A stretch of DNA of 14,325 nt from a bacterium. Lineage in GTDB: Bacteria; Spirochaetota; Spirochaetia; Treponematales; Rectinemataceae. The position numbers and the translations under genes are program-made. The DNA is taken from NCBI GenBank assembly GCA_021813065.1, contig JAKALZ010000012.1:1-14325 (forward strand), in the 5' to 3' direction. How positions within the stretch are numbered: position 1 is the stretch's first letter; every line of letters begins with the position of its first letter. The notes under the pieces are model-generated. The model was not told where the DNA came from and did no database searches. It saw only the letters and a program-made list of their open reading frames with translations. Shown here in pieces: positions 1-6,756 of this stretch.

Positions 1-381
1 GTAGATCGACGCGTACATGAGCCCCGTTTTCCCGAACAGACTCTCGGCCACCGGGAAACCCATGAATCCGCAGTTTGAGAATACCGTGGTGTAGGTGAGG
101 ATCTTGCGTTTGGAATCGGGCATTTTGGCAAACACGATTTTTGAGATCAAAATCGAGAGCGCATGGATGGCGATCGCAAGGAGCGCGACTTTGAGAAGAT
201 CCGCTGCCGCCGAAAATGGCACGCTGCGGTCGAAACTCGCGATGATCGTAAAGGGAATCGAGATGAAGAGCACAAAATTGGTGATCGCCCTGATGCTTGA
301 GGAATCGAGAATCTTTCTCTTGCGCGCCACAAAGCCGACGACGAGCAAGAGAAAAATCGAAATAATTCTTGACAATACCAT
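1..381 (-). CDS. AEC-family (auxin efflux carrier-like) membrane transporter, N-terminal part, truncated by window edge
   Basis: The first 127 residues of a polytopic inner-membrane protein are visible; the gene runs off position 1. Four hydrophobic segments can be read at about residues 3-19, 30-50, 61-84 and 95-117. The last carries FSNCGFMGFPVAESLFG (101-117), which closely matches the Asn-containing 'SNxGFxGxP' signature of AEC transporters. Bacterial members of this family export or import small carboxylates (malate, malonate and others) and possibly other organic anions; the substrate here cannot be told. The start is the ATG at 381-379, 12 bases after the stop of the upstream FAH-family gene. 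No clear Shine-Dalgarno is present, so translation probably depends on the preceding gene. The pair looks like one operon, suggesting the carrier moves a substrate or product of the FAH-family enzyme. The family call is strong; the substrate link is inference. Confidence 0.85.
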   Translation of the reverse strand, partial: MVLSRIISIFLLLVVGFVARKRKILDSSSIRAITNFVLFISIPFTIIASFDRSVPFSAAADLLKVALLAIAIHALSILISKIVFAKMPDSKRKILTYTTVFSNCGFMGFPVAESLFGKTGLMYASIY

Positions 382-393
382 AGAATGAATATA

Positions 394-1173
394 TCAGGCG
401 ATCGAATTCTCAAGCGCGCCGATTCCATCGATCTCAATGCGGATTACGTCGCCTGGCTGCATTGGACCGACACCTGAGGGTGTGCCCGTCATAATGACAT
501 CGCCAGGCTCGAGCGTCATGATCCGCGAAATAAAAGAAACGAGACGCGCGACGGAGAAAATGAGGTACTTTGTCGATGAAGACTGGCGTGGCTGCCCGTT
601 GAGCACCGATCGTACGCCAAGATTGTCAGGGTCGACATCAGTCTCGATCCAGGGGCCAAGCGGCATGAAGGTATCAAAGGACTTCGCGACCGTCCACTGC
701 CCGTCCTGGGGCTGAAGGTCTCGCGCGGTGACATCGTTGCCACAGGTGTAGCCGAGCACATATTGAAGCGCGTCCTCGACCGGCACATTCTTCGCGGTCG
801 TTCCGATGACAGCGACAAGCTCCGCCTCATAGTCGACCCGTTTCGAGAGCGGGGGGTACTGAATTTTTTCGCCCGGATTGAGGAGGCTTGTCGAAGGCTT
901 AATGAAGAGCACGGGAGACGTTGGATACGCGTGGCCGAATTCATCCGCGTGATCTCGATAGTTTAAACCCACGCACACCGCCTTCTTGGGCTGGCATGGC
1001 GCGAGAAGTTTCACCTTCGCAAGCGGTACGCGATTCAGCTCTTTGCCGCAGACAATCTCTTTCGCGCCGCCAGAGACACGAATCGTCGGAAAATCGCTCA
1101 AGAGCGCCACATTTTCTCCGTCAACTCTCCCGTAATACGATTGGCCTTCGTACCGACATCGAACAATCCTCAT
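394..1173 (-). CDS. Fumarylacetoacetate hydrolase (FAH) family protein
   Basis: This is a 259-residue single-domain FAH-fold enzyme with a short N-terminal region (about 1-60) followed by the catalytic domain. Visible family motifs are GLNYRDHA (69-76), the metal-binding DYEAEL (E116, E118), GYTCGNDVTARDLQ with D147 as third metal ligand, KSFDTFMPLGPWI with K164, and the C-terminal GDVIMTGTPSGVGP (224-237). Length and motifs match the FAHD1-like/2-hydroxyhepta-2,4-diene-1,7-dioate isomerase group, which cleaves, tautomerises or decarboxylates C-C bonds in keto-acids (acylpyruvates, oxaloacetate) using Mg2+ or Mn2+. Proteins of this type are often labelled ureidoglycolate lyase automatically; nothing in the sequence decides this. 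The ATG is preceded by AAGGAG at a spacing of 7 bases, so the start is secure. It lies upstream of the AEC transporter gene in the same direction. Confidence 0.9.
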   Translation of the reverse strand: MRIVRCRYEGQSYYGRVDGENVALLSDFPTIRVSGGAKEIVCGKELNRVPLAKVKLLAPCQPKKAVCVGLNYRDHADEFGHAYPTSPVLFIKPSTSLLNPGEKIQYPPLSKRVDYEAELVAVIGTTAKNVPVEDALQYVLGYTCGNDVTARDLQPQDGQWTVAKSFDTFMPLGPWIETDVDPDNLGVRSVLNGQPRQSSSTKYLIFSVARLVSFISRIMTLEPGDVIMTGTPSGVGPMQPGDVIRIEIDGIGALENSIA

Positions 1174-1342
1174 GAGACCGCTCCTTTTTTATAGAAAAGA
1201 ATTGAGGAAAACATCATTAACTTGGGTCGCATCCTATCATGGACTGATTGCGCGCACAATCCGAAGATATAGAGAAATATACATATATATGGCACCAAGA
1301 TTTCGGCGCGCCCGAGGCTGCGCCGCCACGCGGAATCGAGAC
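1174..1342. other. Intergenic region between psuG and the FAH-family gene, with AT-rich patch
   Basis: These 169 bases contain no gene. Near the psuG end there is a GC-rich imperfect stem (CGGCGC and GCGCCG on the minus strand, about 1306-1327) without a following T-run, so a terminator is doubtful. Positions about 1266-1292 are strikingly AT-rich (an ATATACATATATAT tract) for this genome. Closer to the FAH-family gene lie a likely promoter and a 5-base inverted repeat (GATTG at 1246-1250, CAATC at 1257-1261). The gap suggests that FAH-AEC is transcribed separately from psuKG. Confidence 0.5.
1231..1259 (-). promoter_or_regulatory. Candidate sigma-70 promoter for the FAH-AEC operon
   Basis: On the minus strand TTGTGC (1259-1254) is followed after 17 bases by TAGGAT (1236-1231). 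The -10 is preceded by TG and one base, an extended -10. The -35 is a weak 3/6 match. It sits about 58 bases before the FAH-family ATG, a plausible distance. The GATTG/CAATC inverted repeat straddles the -35, where a repressor could act. This is inference from consensus only. Confidence 0.4.
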
Positions 1343-2275
1343 TCAGTCGCCGTCCTGGGTCCGGATGCTCTCGAACTCCTTCGCGATTTTCGCCGCGAGG
1401 TGCGCGTTCGAAATGACGAGGGCGATGTTCGACTCGAGCGAGTCTCCCCCGGTGAGCTCGGCGACGCGGGCAAGGAGGTACGGCGTCACTTCAGCGCCTT
1501 GAACGCCCTTCGCCGCGCATTCCTCGAGGGCGGTGGCGATCGCCCTGTCGATGATTGCCTTCGGCATGGCGTGTTCGGGGGAAATTGGGTTTGCGATGAC
1601 GGCGCCGCCAGCGAGCCCAAGCAACCACTTGGCTCGCAGCAGCTCCGCGATTTCAGCGGGGCTCTCCGCGCGCATCGGCACCCTCACTCCGGATTCCCTA
1701 GAGTAAAAGGCAGGCAGTTCCGAGGTTTGGTAACCGATTACAGGCACACCCTTGGTCTCGAGGTACTCGAGGGTTTTAGGAAGATCGAGGATCGCCTTGG
1801 CGCCAGCGCAGACCACCGCGACATCGGTAGCCGCGAGTTCCTCGAGGTCAGCCGACACATCCCAGGTCTTCTCCGCGCCTCGGTGAACTCCTCCAATCCC
1901 ACCTGTGGCAAAGAGGCGAATTCCTGCCATCCGCGCCACAATCATCGTGCCGGCAACCGTGGTCGCCCCGTTTCCTCTGCGCGCCACAAGAAGAGGAATA
2001 TCGCGACGGGATGCCTTGGAAGGCGAGAGAGAGCCGTTCGCGAGCAGGGTCAGTTCATCCATCGAGAGACCGACTTTGAGCCTGCCGTACATCACCGCGA
2101 TGGTCGCGGGAATGGCGCCTTCGGAGCGCACCGCTGCCTCGACTTTGAGGGCTGTCTCGAGATTCTGAGGCCAGGGCATCCCATGGGTGATGATCGTGGA
2201 CTCGAGAGCGACCACAGGCATGCCGACACGCTGAGCGTTGGCTACTTCTTCGGCTATATCGAGAAAACGATTCAT
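1343..2275 (-). CDS. psuG: Pseudouridine-5'-phosphate glycosidase
   Basis: PsuG reversibly cleaves the C-C glycosidic bond of pseudouridine 5'-phosphate to uracil and ribose 5-phosphate, the second step of pseudouridine breakdown in the cytoplasm. The 310-residue protein has the usual family length. Diagnostic stretches are ALESTIITHGMPWPQN (23-38), LFATGGIGGVHRGAE (121-135), VCAGAKAILDLPKTLEYLET (155-174) and the C-terminal SLESNIALVISNA. Active-site residues of the E. coli enzyme all have counterparts at a constant offset of six: E25, K87, D143 (metal), K160 (the lysine that forms the ring-opened ribose adduct) and N283. The ATG overlaps the stop of the upstream kinase gene (ATGA), with GGAGGG 5 bases before the start inside the kinase coding end, so the two genes are translationally coupled. 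Identification is firm. Confidence 0.96.
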   Translation of the reverse strand: MNRFLDIAEEVANAQRVGMPVVALESTIITHGMPWPQNLETALKVEAAVRSEGAIPATIAVMYGRLKVGLSMDELTLLANGSLSPSKASRRDIPLLVARRGNGATTVAGTMIVARMAGIRLFATGGIGGVHRGAEKTWDVSADLEELAATDVAVVCAGAKAILDLPKTLEYLETKGVPVIGYQTSELPAFYSRESGVRVPMRAESPAEIAELLRAKWLLGLAGGAVIANPISPEHAMPKAIIDRAIATALEECAAKGVQGAEVTPYLLARVAELTGGDSLESNIALVISNAHLAAKIAKEFESIRTQDGD

Positions 2276-3369
2276 GCGTTCCCTCCATTTCGAATGATTT
2301 CGATGAGCGGCGCGAGTTCAGGATAGCAGGTCCGCGCGGTTTCGCATAGATTTTCGACGCTGAGTCGGGGGTTCACGGGCGCTTCGGCGGCCGCGGCGAA
2401 AAGCGCTCCGGCGATGGCGAATTGAGCCTTTTCGCGCGGGGTAGACGCAAGGAGGCTCGATGCGAGCGCGTCCGATGGGCGAGCCGCGACCGACAGCCAC
2501 ACGAGGGTCGCGCAGGCGGCGTCTCCCGCTCCAGATCGATTCACTGTGCTGGGCCGATGTGACGCGGGACATAGGGCGATTTTTTTGAGAGACGTGCCGC
2601 GCGCGACCGCGATGCCTCGCTCTCCGAGGGAGATATAGAGTTCGGAAGGGAGATTCGAGTGTGCGGCGAGCGAGGCGATAGTCGCGCCGAGATCGGCATC
2701 GGGAGGAAGCCCCGCGATGATGGCGGCCTCCGCGGCATTCGGTTTCGCGATATCGAATTGCCCAAAGCAGGACATGAATTTCCGCGCCTTCGCGCCTGAA
2801 ACGGGGTCCGCGATGAGAAGCGGCCCCTCGTTTCTCGAAAGGATCTCGGCGCGCGTACCCGGATTCGCGCCGCGATCTGGTTCGCGCGGCCGCGCGCCAT
2901 AATGCGCCGCGATCCACTCTATGCACTCGCGCGGCACATTGCCATCCACCACAATCGCGGACGCGGCGTCGAAGAGCTCGCGGCGCGATTCGAGATGTTC
3001 GACGTGAAGGCGGTCGATCGCGCCCATATCCGCGACAGCTCCCGCGAGGCGCCCGTCGGGTTCGAGAACGCAGAGGTAGGTGGGAAGATCGATGCTGTGG
3101 AAACGAGGACTGTGGCTCAGTCCAATTCCCGCATCAATCGAATTCCTGATGAGAATATCCCACTCTGGTCCATCGCCGAGCACGGTGATGAGCTCGGCGC
3201 GCACGCCAAGTCTGACAAGGTTTTCGGCGATATTGCGGCCGACGCCGCCGATCGCGCGCCGCACGGAGCCAGGGTTTGAGTCGCCAGCGACATATCGCGC
3301 ATTGCTGAATCCTTGAATATCGAGGTTGATGCCGCCGACCACGACGCAGTAAGGCTCTCGAGGTATCAA
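2272..3369 (-). CDS. psuK: PfkB-family carbohydrate kinase, probable pseudouridine kinase
   Basis: With the TTG start at 3369-3367 the protein has 365 residues and begins MIPREPYCVVVGGINLDIQG, the normal compact N-terminus of PfkB sugar/nucleoside kinases. Family signatures are GGVGRNIAENLVRLG (nucleotide-sugar side, first signature) and NRSGAGDAACATLVW near the C-terminal third, where the GAGD aspartate is the catalytic base and the glycines form the anion hole. An Arg/Gly/Pro-rich insertion (PREPDRGANPGTRAEI) interrupts the middle. Pseudouridine kinase phosphorylates pseudouridine at the 5' position; the specific role is inferred from the ATGA overlap with psuG, the arrangement of known pseudouridine-degrading operons. 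In-frame ATGs at 3384 and 3492 are alternatives; the 3492 one would overlap the divergent gene and its signals. A PfkB kinase is certain; pseudouridine specificity is likely. Confidence 0.88.
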   Translation of the reverse strand: MIPREPYCVVVGGINLDIQGFSNARYVAGDSNPGSVRRAIGGVGRNIAENLVRLGVRAELITVLGDGPEWDILIRNSIDAGIGLSHSPRFHSIDLPTYLCVLEPDGRLAGAVADMGAIDRLHVEHLESRRELFDAASAIVVDGNVPRECIEWIAAHYGARPREPDRGANPGTRAEILSRNEGPLLIADPVSGAKARKFMSCFGQFDIAKPNAAEAAIIAGLPPDADLGATIASLAAHSNLPSELYISLGERGIAVARGTSLKKIALCPASHRPSTVNRSGAGDAACATLVWLSVAARPSDALASSLLASTPREKAQFAIAGALFAAAAEAPVNPRLSVENLCETARTCYPELAPLIEIIRNGGNA

Positions 3370-3370
3370 A

Positions 3371-3379
3371 GCTCCCTCC
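3371..3379 (-). promoter_or_regulatory. Ribosome binding site deciding a TTG start for psuK
   Basis: The minus strand reads GGAGGGAGC just before TTG at 3369-3367, with 5 bases between GGAGG and the TTG. The upstream in-frame ATG at 3384-3382 has no Shine-Dalgarno, and choosing it would bury this purine run inside the coding region. The TTG start is therefore preferred; this is inference from spacing and homology length. Confidence 0.6.
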
Positions 3380-3395
3380 ACCATCGATGTGTTGT

Positions 3396-3410
3396 ATGGT
3401 ATAGTACCAT
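3396..3410. promoter_or_regulatory. Palindromic operator-like site in the divergent psuK / J-domain promoter region
   Basis: ATGGTA-TAG-TACCAT is a perfect 6-base inverted repeat around a 3-base centre. It lies in the short stretch between the divergent starts at 3369 and 3438. It also contains -10-like hexamers on both strands: TATAGT (plus, 3400-3405) and TACTAT (minus, 3406-3401). No good -35 was found on either strand. The position suits a transcription factor site or overlapping divergent promoters; the regulator is unknown. Confidence 0.4.
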
Positions 3411-3437
3411 TAGTCTGAAACAGGAGCGAGGGAGAGC

Positions 3438-3917
3438 GTGGATCAAATATTCGATCGGCTTGGCAAATTAGTGCAGGCATGGGTCTCATCAACCTTCAAC
3501 GAGAGCGCGGAGAGCGCGAATTACCGGGACGCGGGCGTGTTCGAGGACCAGGACCTCGCCGACGCGTGGGACGAACTCAACTCGTTTCTCGACCCATCGA
3601 AGACCGAAACCCAGCGCAGGGAAGAAGAAGCACGGCGGCAGCAGCAGAATCAGCGCTCCTCTACCGCGAACTCGCAGGAGAACTCGGAGCGCGTCGCGGT
3701 CGAAGAGGCGTACCGATTCCTCAGTCTCGCTCCCTACGCCCCCTTCGCGGACGTGAAATCCCGTTACAAAGAGCTCCTTAAAAAGCATCACCCGGACCGC
3801 CACACCGGCTCCCCAGAGGATTTGAAGAAGGCCACCGCGGTGAGCGCGAGGATCAACGCCGCCTATCAGCTCATCGAGGCGTGGGAAGAATCCCGAACCA
3901 AGTCCCGGGCGCAGTGA
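3438..3917 (+). CDS. Small J-domain (DnaJ-like) protein
   Basis: This 159-residue protein has its J domain at the C-terminus (about 88-152) rather than the N-terminus as in true DnaJ. The HPD tripeptide is at 118-120 (LLKKHHPDRHTG), followed by ARINAAYQLIEAWEE for helices III/IV. There is no G/F region, zinc finger or DnaJ C-terminal domain, so it is a specialised co-chaperone that would stimulate an Hsp70 ATPase, not DnaJ itself. Residues 1-55 form an acidic helical region, and 55-85 is a charged Arg/Glu/Gln-rich linker. The start is GTG at 3438, with GGGAG close upstream (spacing 3) and AGGAG further out (spacing 11). Its stop overlaps the polA start (TGATG), making coupled expression likely. 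The client and partner Hsp70 cannot be told. Confidence 0.88.
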   Translation: MDQIFDRLGKLVQAWVSSTFNESAESANYRDAGVFEDQDLADAWDELNSFLDPSKTETQRREEEARRQQQNQRSSTANSQENSERVAVEEAYRFLSLAPYAPFADVKSRYKELLKKHHPDRHTGSPEDLKKATAVSARINAAYQLIEAWEESRTKSRAQ

Positions 3918-6739
3918 TGGAAGAGAAACAACCGCTCTATATTCTCGACGTGTACGCCTTCATCTACAGGTCGTATTTTGCCTTCATTCGCAAACCGCTC
4001 CGCAACTCTAGGGGCGAGAATGTCTCCGCGATTTTCGGTTTCTTTCGCTTTCTCTTTTCGCTCTTTGAACAGCGAAAACCCGGGCTCTTCGCGGCAGCGC
4101 TCGACTCGGTCGGGCCAACGTTCAGACACATTCAGCTCGAGAGCTACAAGGCGACGCGCCCCAAGACCCCCGAAGAGCTGATCGCGCAGATTCCCCGCAT
4201 CGAGGCGATTCTGAACGCGCTCGAAGTGCCTACCATCAGGAGCGAGGGATACGAAGCCGACGATGTCATCGCGACGCTCGCGTCTCGATGCGCTGCCGAG
4301 GGGAGGCCCTGCTACGTCGTCTCTGGCGACAAGGACCTTCTCCAGCTCGTGGGCGGGCAAACCTTGGCGCTGCGGCCGTCGGAGAACTTCGGATACCGGG
4401 AGATGGGCGCGGAAGAGGTGCTCGGTGAATGGGGCGTACGGCCCGATCAGATACGCGACTACCTCGCGCTCACGGGAGATGCCTCCGACAATGTGCCCGG
4501 CGTGAAGGGCATTGGCGACAAGACCGCCCAGAAGCTGATCGCGCGGTTTGGATCGCTTGACTCGATTTACAAGGATCTCAGTCGCGTCGAGCCTGAATCG
4601 CTGCGAAAAAAACTCGAAGAGGGACGAGAGAGCGCCTTCCTCTCAAAGGAACTCATTTCGCTCTGTTACGAAGTCCCCAATTGTCCAATCGACGTCGCGA
4701 ATCTGAGGGCTACGCTCAATTTTGGAGGCGCGGCCCCGCTTCTTTTGAGCGAAGGCATAAAGAGCCTCGTCCCTGAGGCGCTCCGGAACGCTCCGCATAG
4801 TGCGGCACCGGCGGCGCGCACACCGGTGGCCCGCGCCAATGGAGAGTTCGACTTCGAAGACACGAGCGCCCCGCAGGTCAACGCCGAGGCCGCGGACACT
4901 CTCGCGGCGAACCCTGAAGCCTCGATGGACACACCACAGCGTTCGACCGCGAGAACCTCGTCCTATGCGGCGGTGCTTGAGCCCGACGCGCTCGATGAGA
5001 TCGTTCAGAGAGCGCTCGTGGCGGGTGTTGTCGCATTCGACACCGAGACTGACTCGCTCGATCCGCACCACGCGCATATTGTCGGTTTTTCGATCTCGTG
5101 GGAACACGCGCACGCCTGGTACGTGCCGCTCCGCGCGCCCGACACGCGCTGCATCACGCCTGAGCGCGCATTCGCCGCCCTCTCGAGGCTCCTCGCGTCA
5201 GACAAGCTTCTGCTCGTAGGCCACAACCTCAAGTTCGACATCAATGTGCTCGCCGCTTCGGGCATTGAGACGCGAACGCGCTGTTTCGATACGATGATCG
5301 CCGCATGGGTACTGGACGCGGAGGCCACCTCATTCTCGCTGTCCGCGGTCGCGGGACGCTACCTCGGGCTCTCCGGCCTCGAGTATGAGGACGTGGTTCC
5401 CAAGGGCGGCATTTTCGCCGACGTCCCCCTCGATCGCGCGACTCAGTACGCAGCGGAAGACGCCGATTTCTCCTTCCAGCTCTATGAGCTACTTGCGGGA
5501 GAGATTGAGCGTGCTGGTCTCCACGCGATTTTCTACGACATCGAAATGCCCGTCCTGCCGATTCTCGCGCGCATGGAGCGCATAGGCATACGCGTGGACG
5601 CGGAGCGCCTCAGAGCCTACGGCATCGAACTCGATGGAGAACTCGCGCGTGTTCAGTCCCAGGTCTACGGCCTCGTCGGGCACGAGTTCAACCTCGCCTC
5701 GCCCAAGCAGCTCGCCGAGGTCCTCTTCACCGAGCGCAAGCTCCCCGTGCAGAAGCGGACCAAAACCGGCTTCTCGACCGATACGTCCGTCCTCGAGGAG
5801 CTGGCCCCCCTCGACCCGGTGCCCCAGCTCATTCTGCGGCACCGACTCCTCGCGAAGCTGAAGAGCACCTATGTCGAGCCTCTCGCCGATCTCGCGAGCG
5901 CCCACGGACGCGTGCACACGACCTTCGTCCAGACAGGCGCCGCCACCGGCCGCCTGTCGAGCCGCGATCCCAATCTGCAGAACATCCCCATCCGCGAGGA
6001 AGAGGGGCGCAGGATCCGCGCGGCCTTCGTCGCGGAAGAGGGAAAGGCCCTCATCTCCGCGGATTACTCCCAGATCGAGCTTGTGGTGATGGCCCACCTC
6101 TCGAAAGATCCGAACCTCGCAAAAGCATTCAAGGAGGGAGTCGACATCCACCGGCGTACCGCGTCGCTCATCTTCGGCGTACCTGAAGCCGAGATCGACG
6201 CCGAGAAGCGCCGTATCGCCAAGACTATCAACTTCGGTGTGATCTACGGGATGAGCGCCTTCAGGCTCGCGCGCGATCTCGGCATTCCCAACGCGATCGC
6301 GAAGGGCTTCATCGATACTTACTTTTCCACCTACGCGGGGATCGCCGAGTTCATCAAGAAAACCGTGCTCTCCGCGCAGGAGACTGGTATCTCCTCGACG
6401 CTCTTTGGCCGAAGACGCCGCATTCTCGGCATCGACTCGAGGAACAAAACCGAACAGCAAGCGGCGCAGCGGGTCGCGGTGAACACGCCGATCCAGGGCA
6501 GCGCGGCGGACATCGTGAAGATCGCCATGATCCGCGTGCAGAGGATGCTCGAGCGCGAGATGCCCGAGGTCACGATGCTGTTGCAGGTACACGATGAGCT
6601 CATCTTTGAGGCGCCCACTGAGGGAGTGGAGCGCGCGATGGCGCGCATCAAAGAAGAGATGGAGCGGGCGGTGCGGCTCGATGTGCCGCTCAGGGTGAGC
6701 GTCGAGACGGCAACCTCCTGGGGCGACATGCATCTCTGA
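3917..6739 (+). CDS. polA: DNA polymerase I
   Basis: The 940-residue protein has the normal length for Pol I, which removes RNA primers and fills gaps in replication and repair. The 5'-nuclease domain (about 1-290) shows acidic sites at D11, YEADD (D115, D116), SGDKD (D138, D140) and TGDASDN (D188, D191), followed by a helix-hairpin-helix. A 60-residue Ala/Pro/Glu-rich linker follows. The 3'-5' exonuclease is intact by motif: FDTETDS (D375, E377), GHNLKFD (D441) and YAAED (D515). Polymerase motifs are ISADYSQIE (D716), RRIAKTINFGVIYG (K769, F773, as Phe762 in E. coli) and QVHDE (892-894). The chosen ATG at 3917 overlaps the preceding stop by one base; an in-frame ATG at 3881 would lie inside the J-domain gene. 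No strong Shine-Dalgarno precedes it, consistent with coupling. Confidence 0.98.
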   Translation: MEEKQPLYILDVYAFIYRSYFAFIRKPLRNSRGENVSAIFGFFRFLFSLFEQRKPGLFAAALDSVGPTFRHIQLESYKATRPKTPEELIAQIPRIEAILNALEVPTIRSEGYEADDVIATLASRCAAEGRPCYVVSGDKDLLQLVGGQTLALRPSENFGYREMGAEEVLGEWGVRPDQIRDYLALTGDASDNVPGVKGIGDKTAQKLIARFGSLDSIYKDLSRVEPESLRKKLEEGRESAFLSKELISLCYEVPNCPIDVANLRATLNFGGAAPLLLSEGIKSLVPEALRNAPHSAAPAARTPVARANGEFDFEDTSAPQVNAEAADTLAANPEASMDTPQRSTARTSSYAAVLEPDALDEIVQRALVAGVVAFDTETDSLDPHHAHIVGFSISWEHAHAWYVPLRAPDTRCITPERAFAALSRLLASDKLLLVGHNLKFDINVLAASGIETRTRCFDTMIAAWVLDAEATSFSLSAVAGRYLGLSGLEYEDVVPKGGIFADVPLDRATQYAAEDADFSFQLYELLAGEIERAGLHAIFYDIEMPVLPILARMERIGIRVDAERLRAYGIELDGELARVQSQVYGLVGHEFNLASPKQLAEVLFTERKLPVQKRTKTGFSTDTSVLEELAPLDPVPQLILRHRLLAKLKSTYVEPLADLASAHGRVHTTFVQTGAATGRLSSRDPNLQNIPIREEEGRRIRAAFVAEEGKALISADYSQIELVVMAHLSKDPNLAKAFKEGVDIHRRTASLIFGVPEAEIDAEKRRIAKTINFGVIYGMSAFRLARDLGIPNAIAKGFIDTYFSTYAGIAEFIKKTVLSAQETGISSTLFGRRRRILGIDSRNKTEQQAAQRVAVNTPIQGSAADIVKIAMIRVQRMLEREMPEVTMLLQVHDELIFEAPTEGVERAMARIKEEMERAVRLDVPLRVSVETATSWGDMHL

Positions 6740-6756
6740 CGGAGGGGACTGAATCG

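Noticed and set aside
1306..1327. GC-rich stem downstream of psuG as a terminator
   Set aside because: The stem is only 6 base pairs with a 10-base loop and no T-run follows on the minus strand.
1172..2326. A 384-codon plus-strand open frame across psuG
   Set aside because: It is antisense to psuG, whose active-site residues are all conserved, and its translation is a basic low-information sequence with no family features.
3881..3916. Upstream in-frame ATG extending polA by 12 residues
   Set aside because: It lies inside the J-domain coding sequence, and the extra residues (GRIPNQVPGAV) do not resemble a Pol I N-terminus; the ATG at 3917 gives the expected start.
5489..6733. A 414-codon open frame on the minus strand opposite polA
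   Set aside because: It lies wholly antisense to conserved Pol I motifs, its translation is Arg/His/Glu-rich without recognisable domains, and long antisense frames are expected from the third-position GC bias here.
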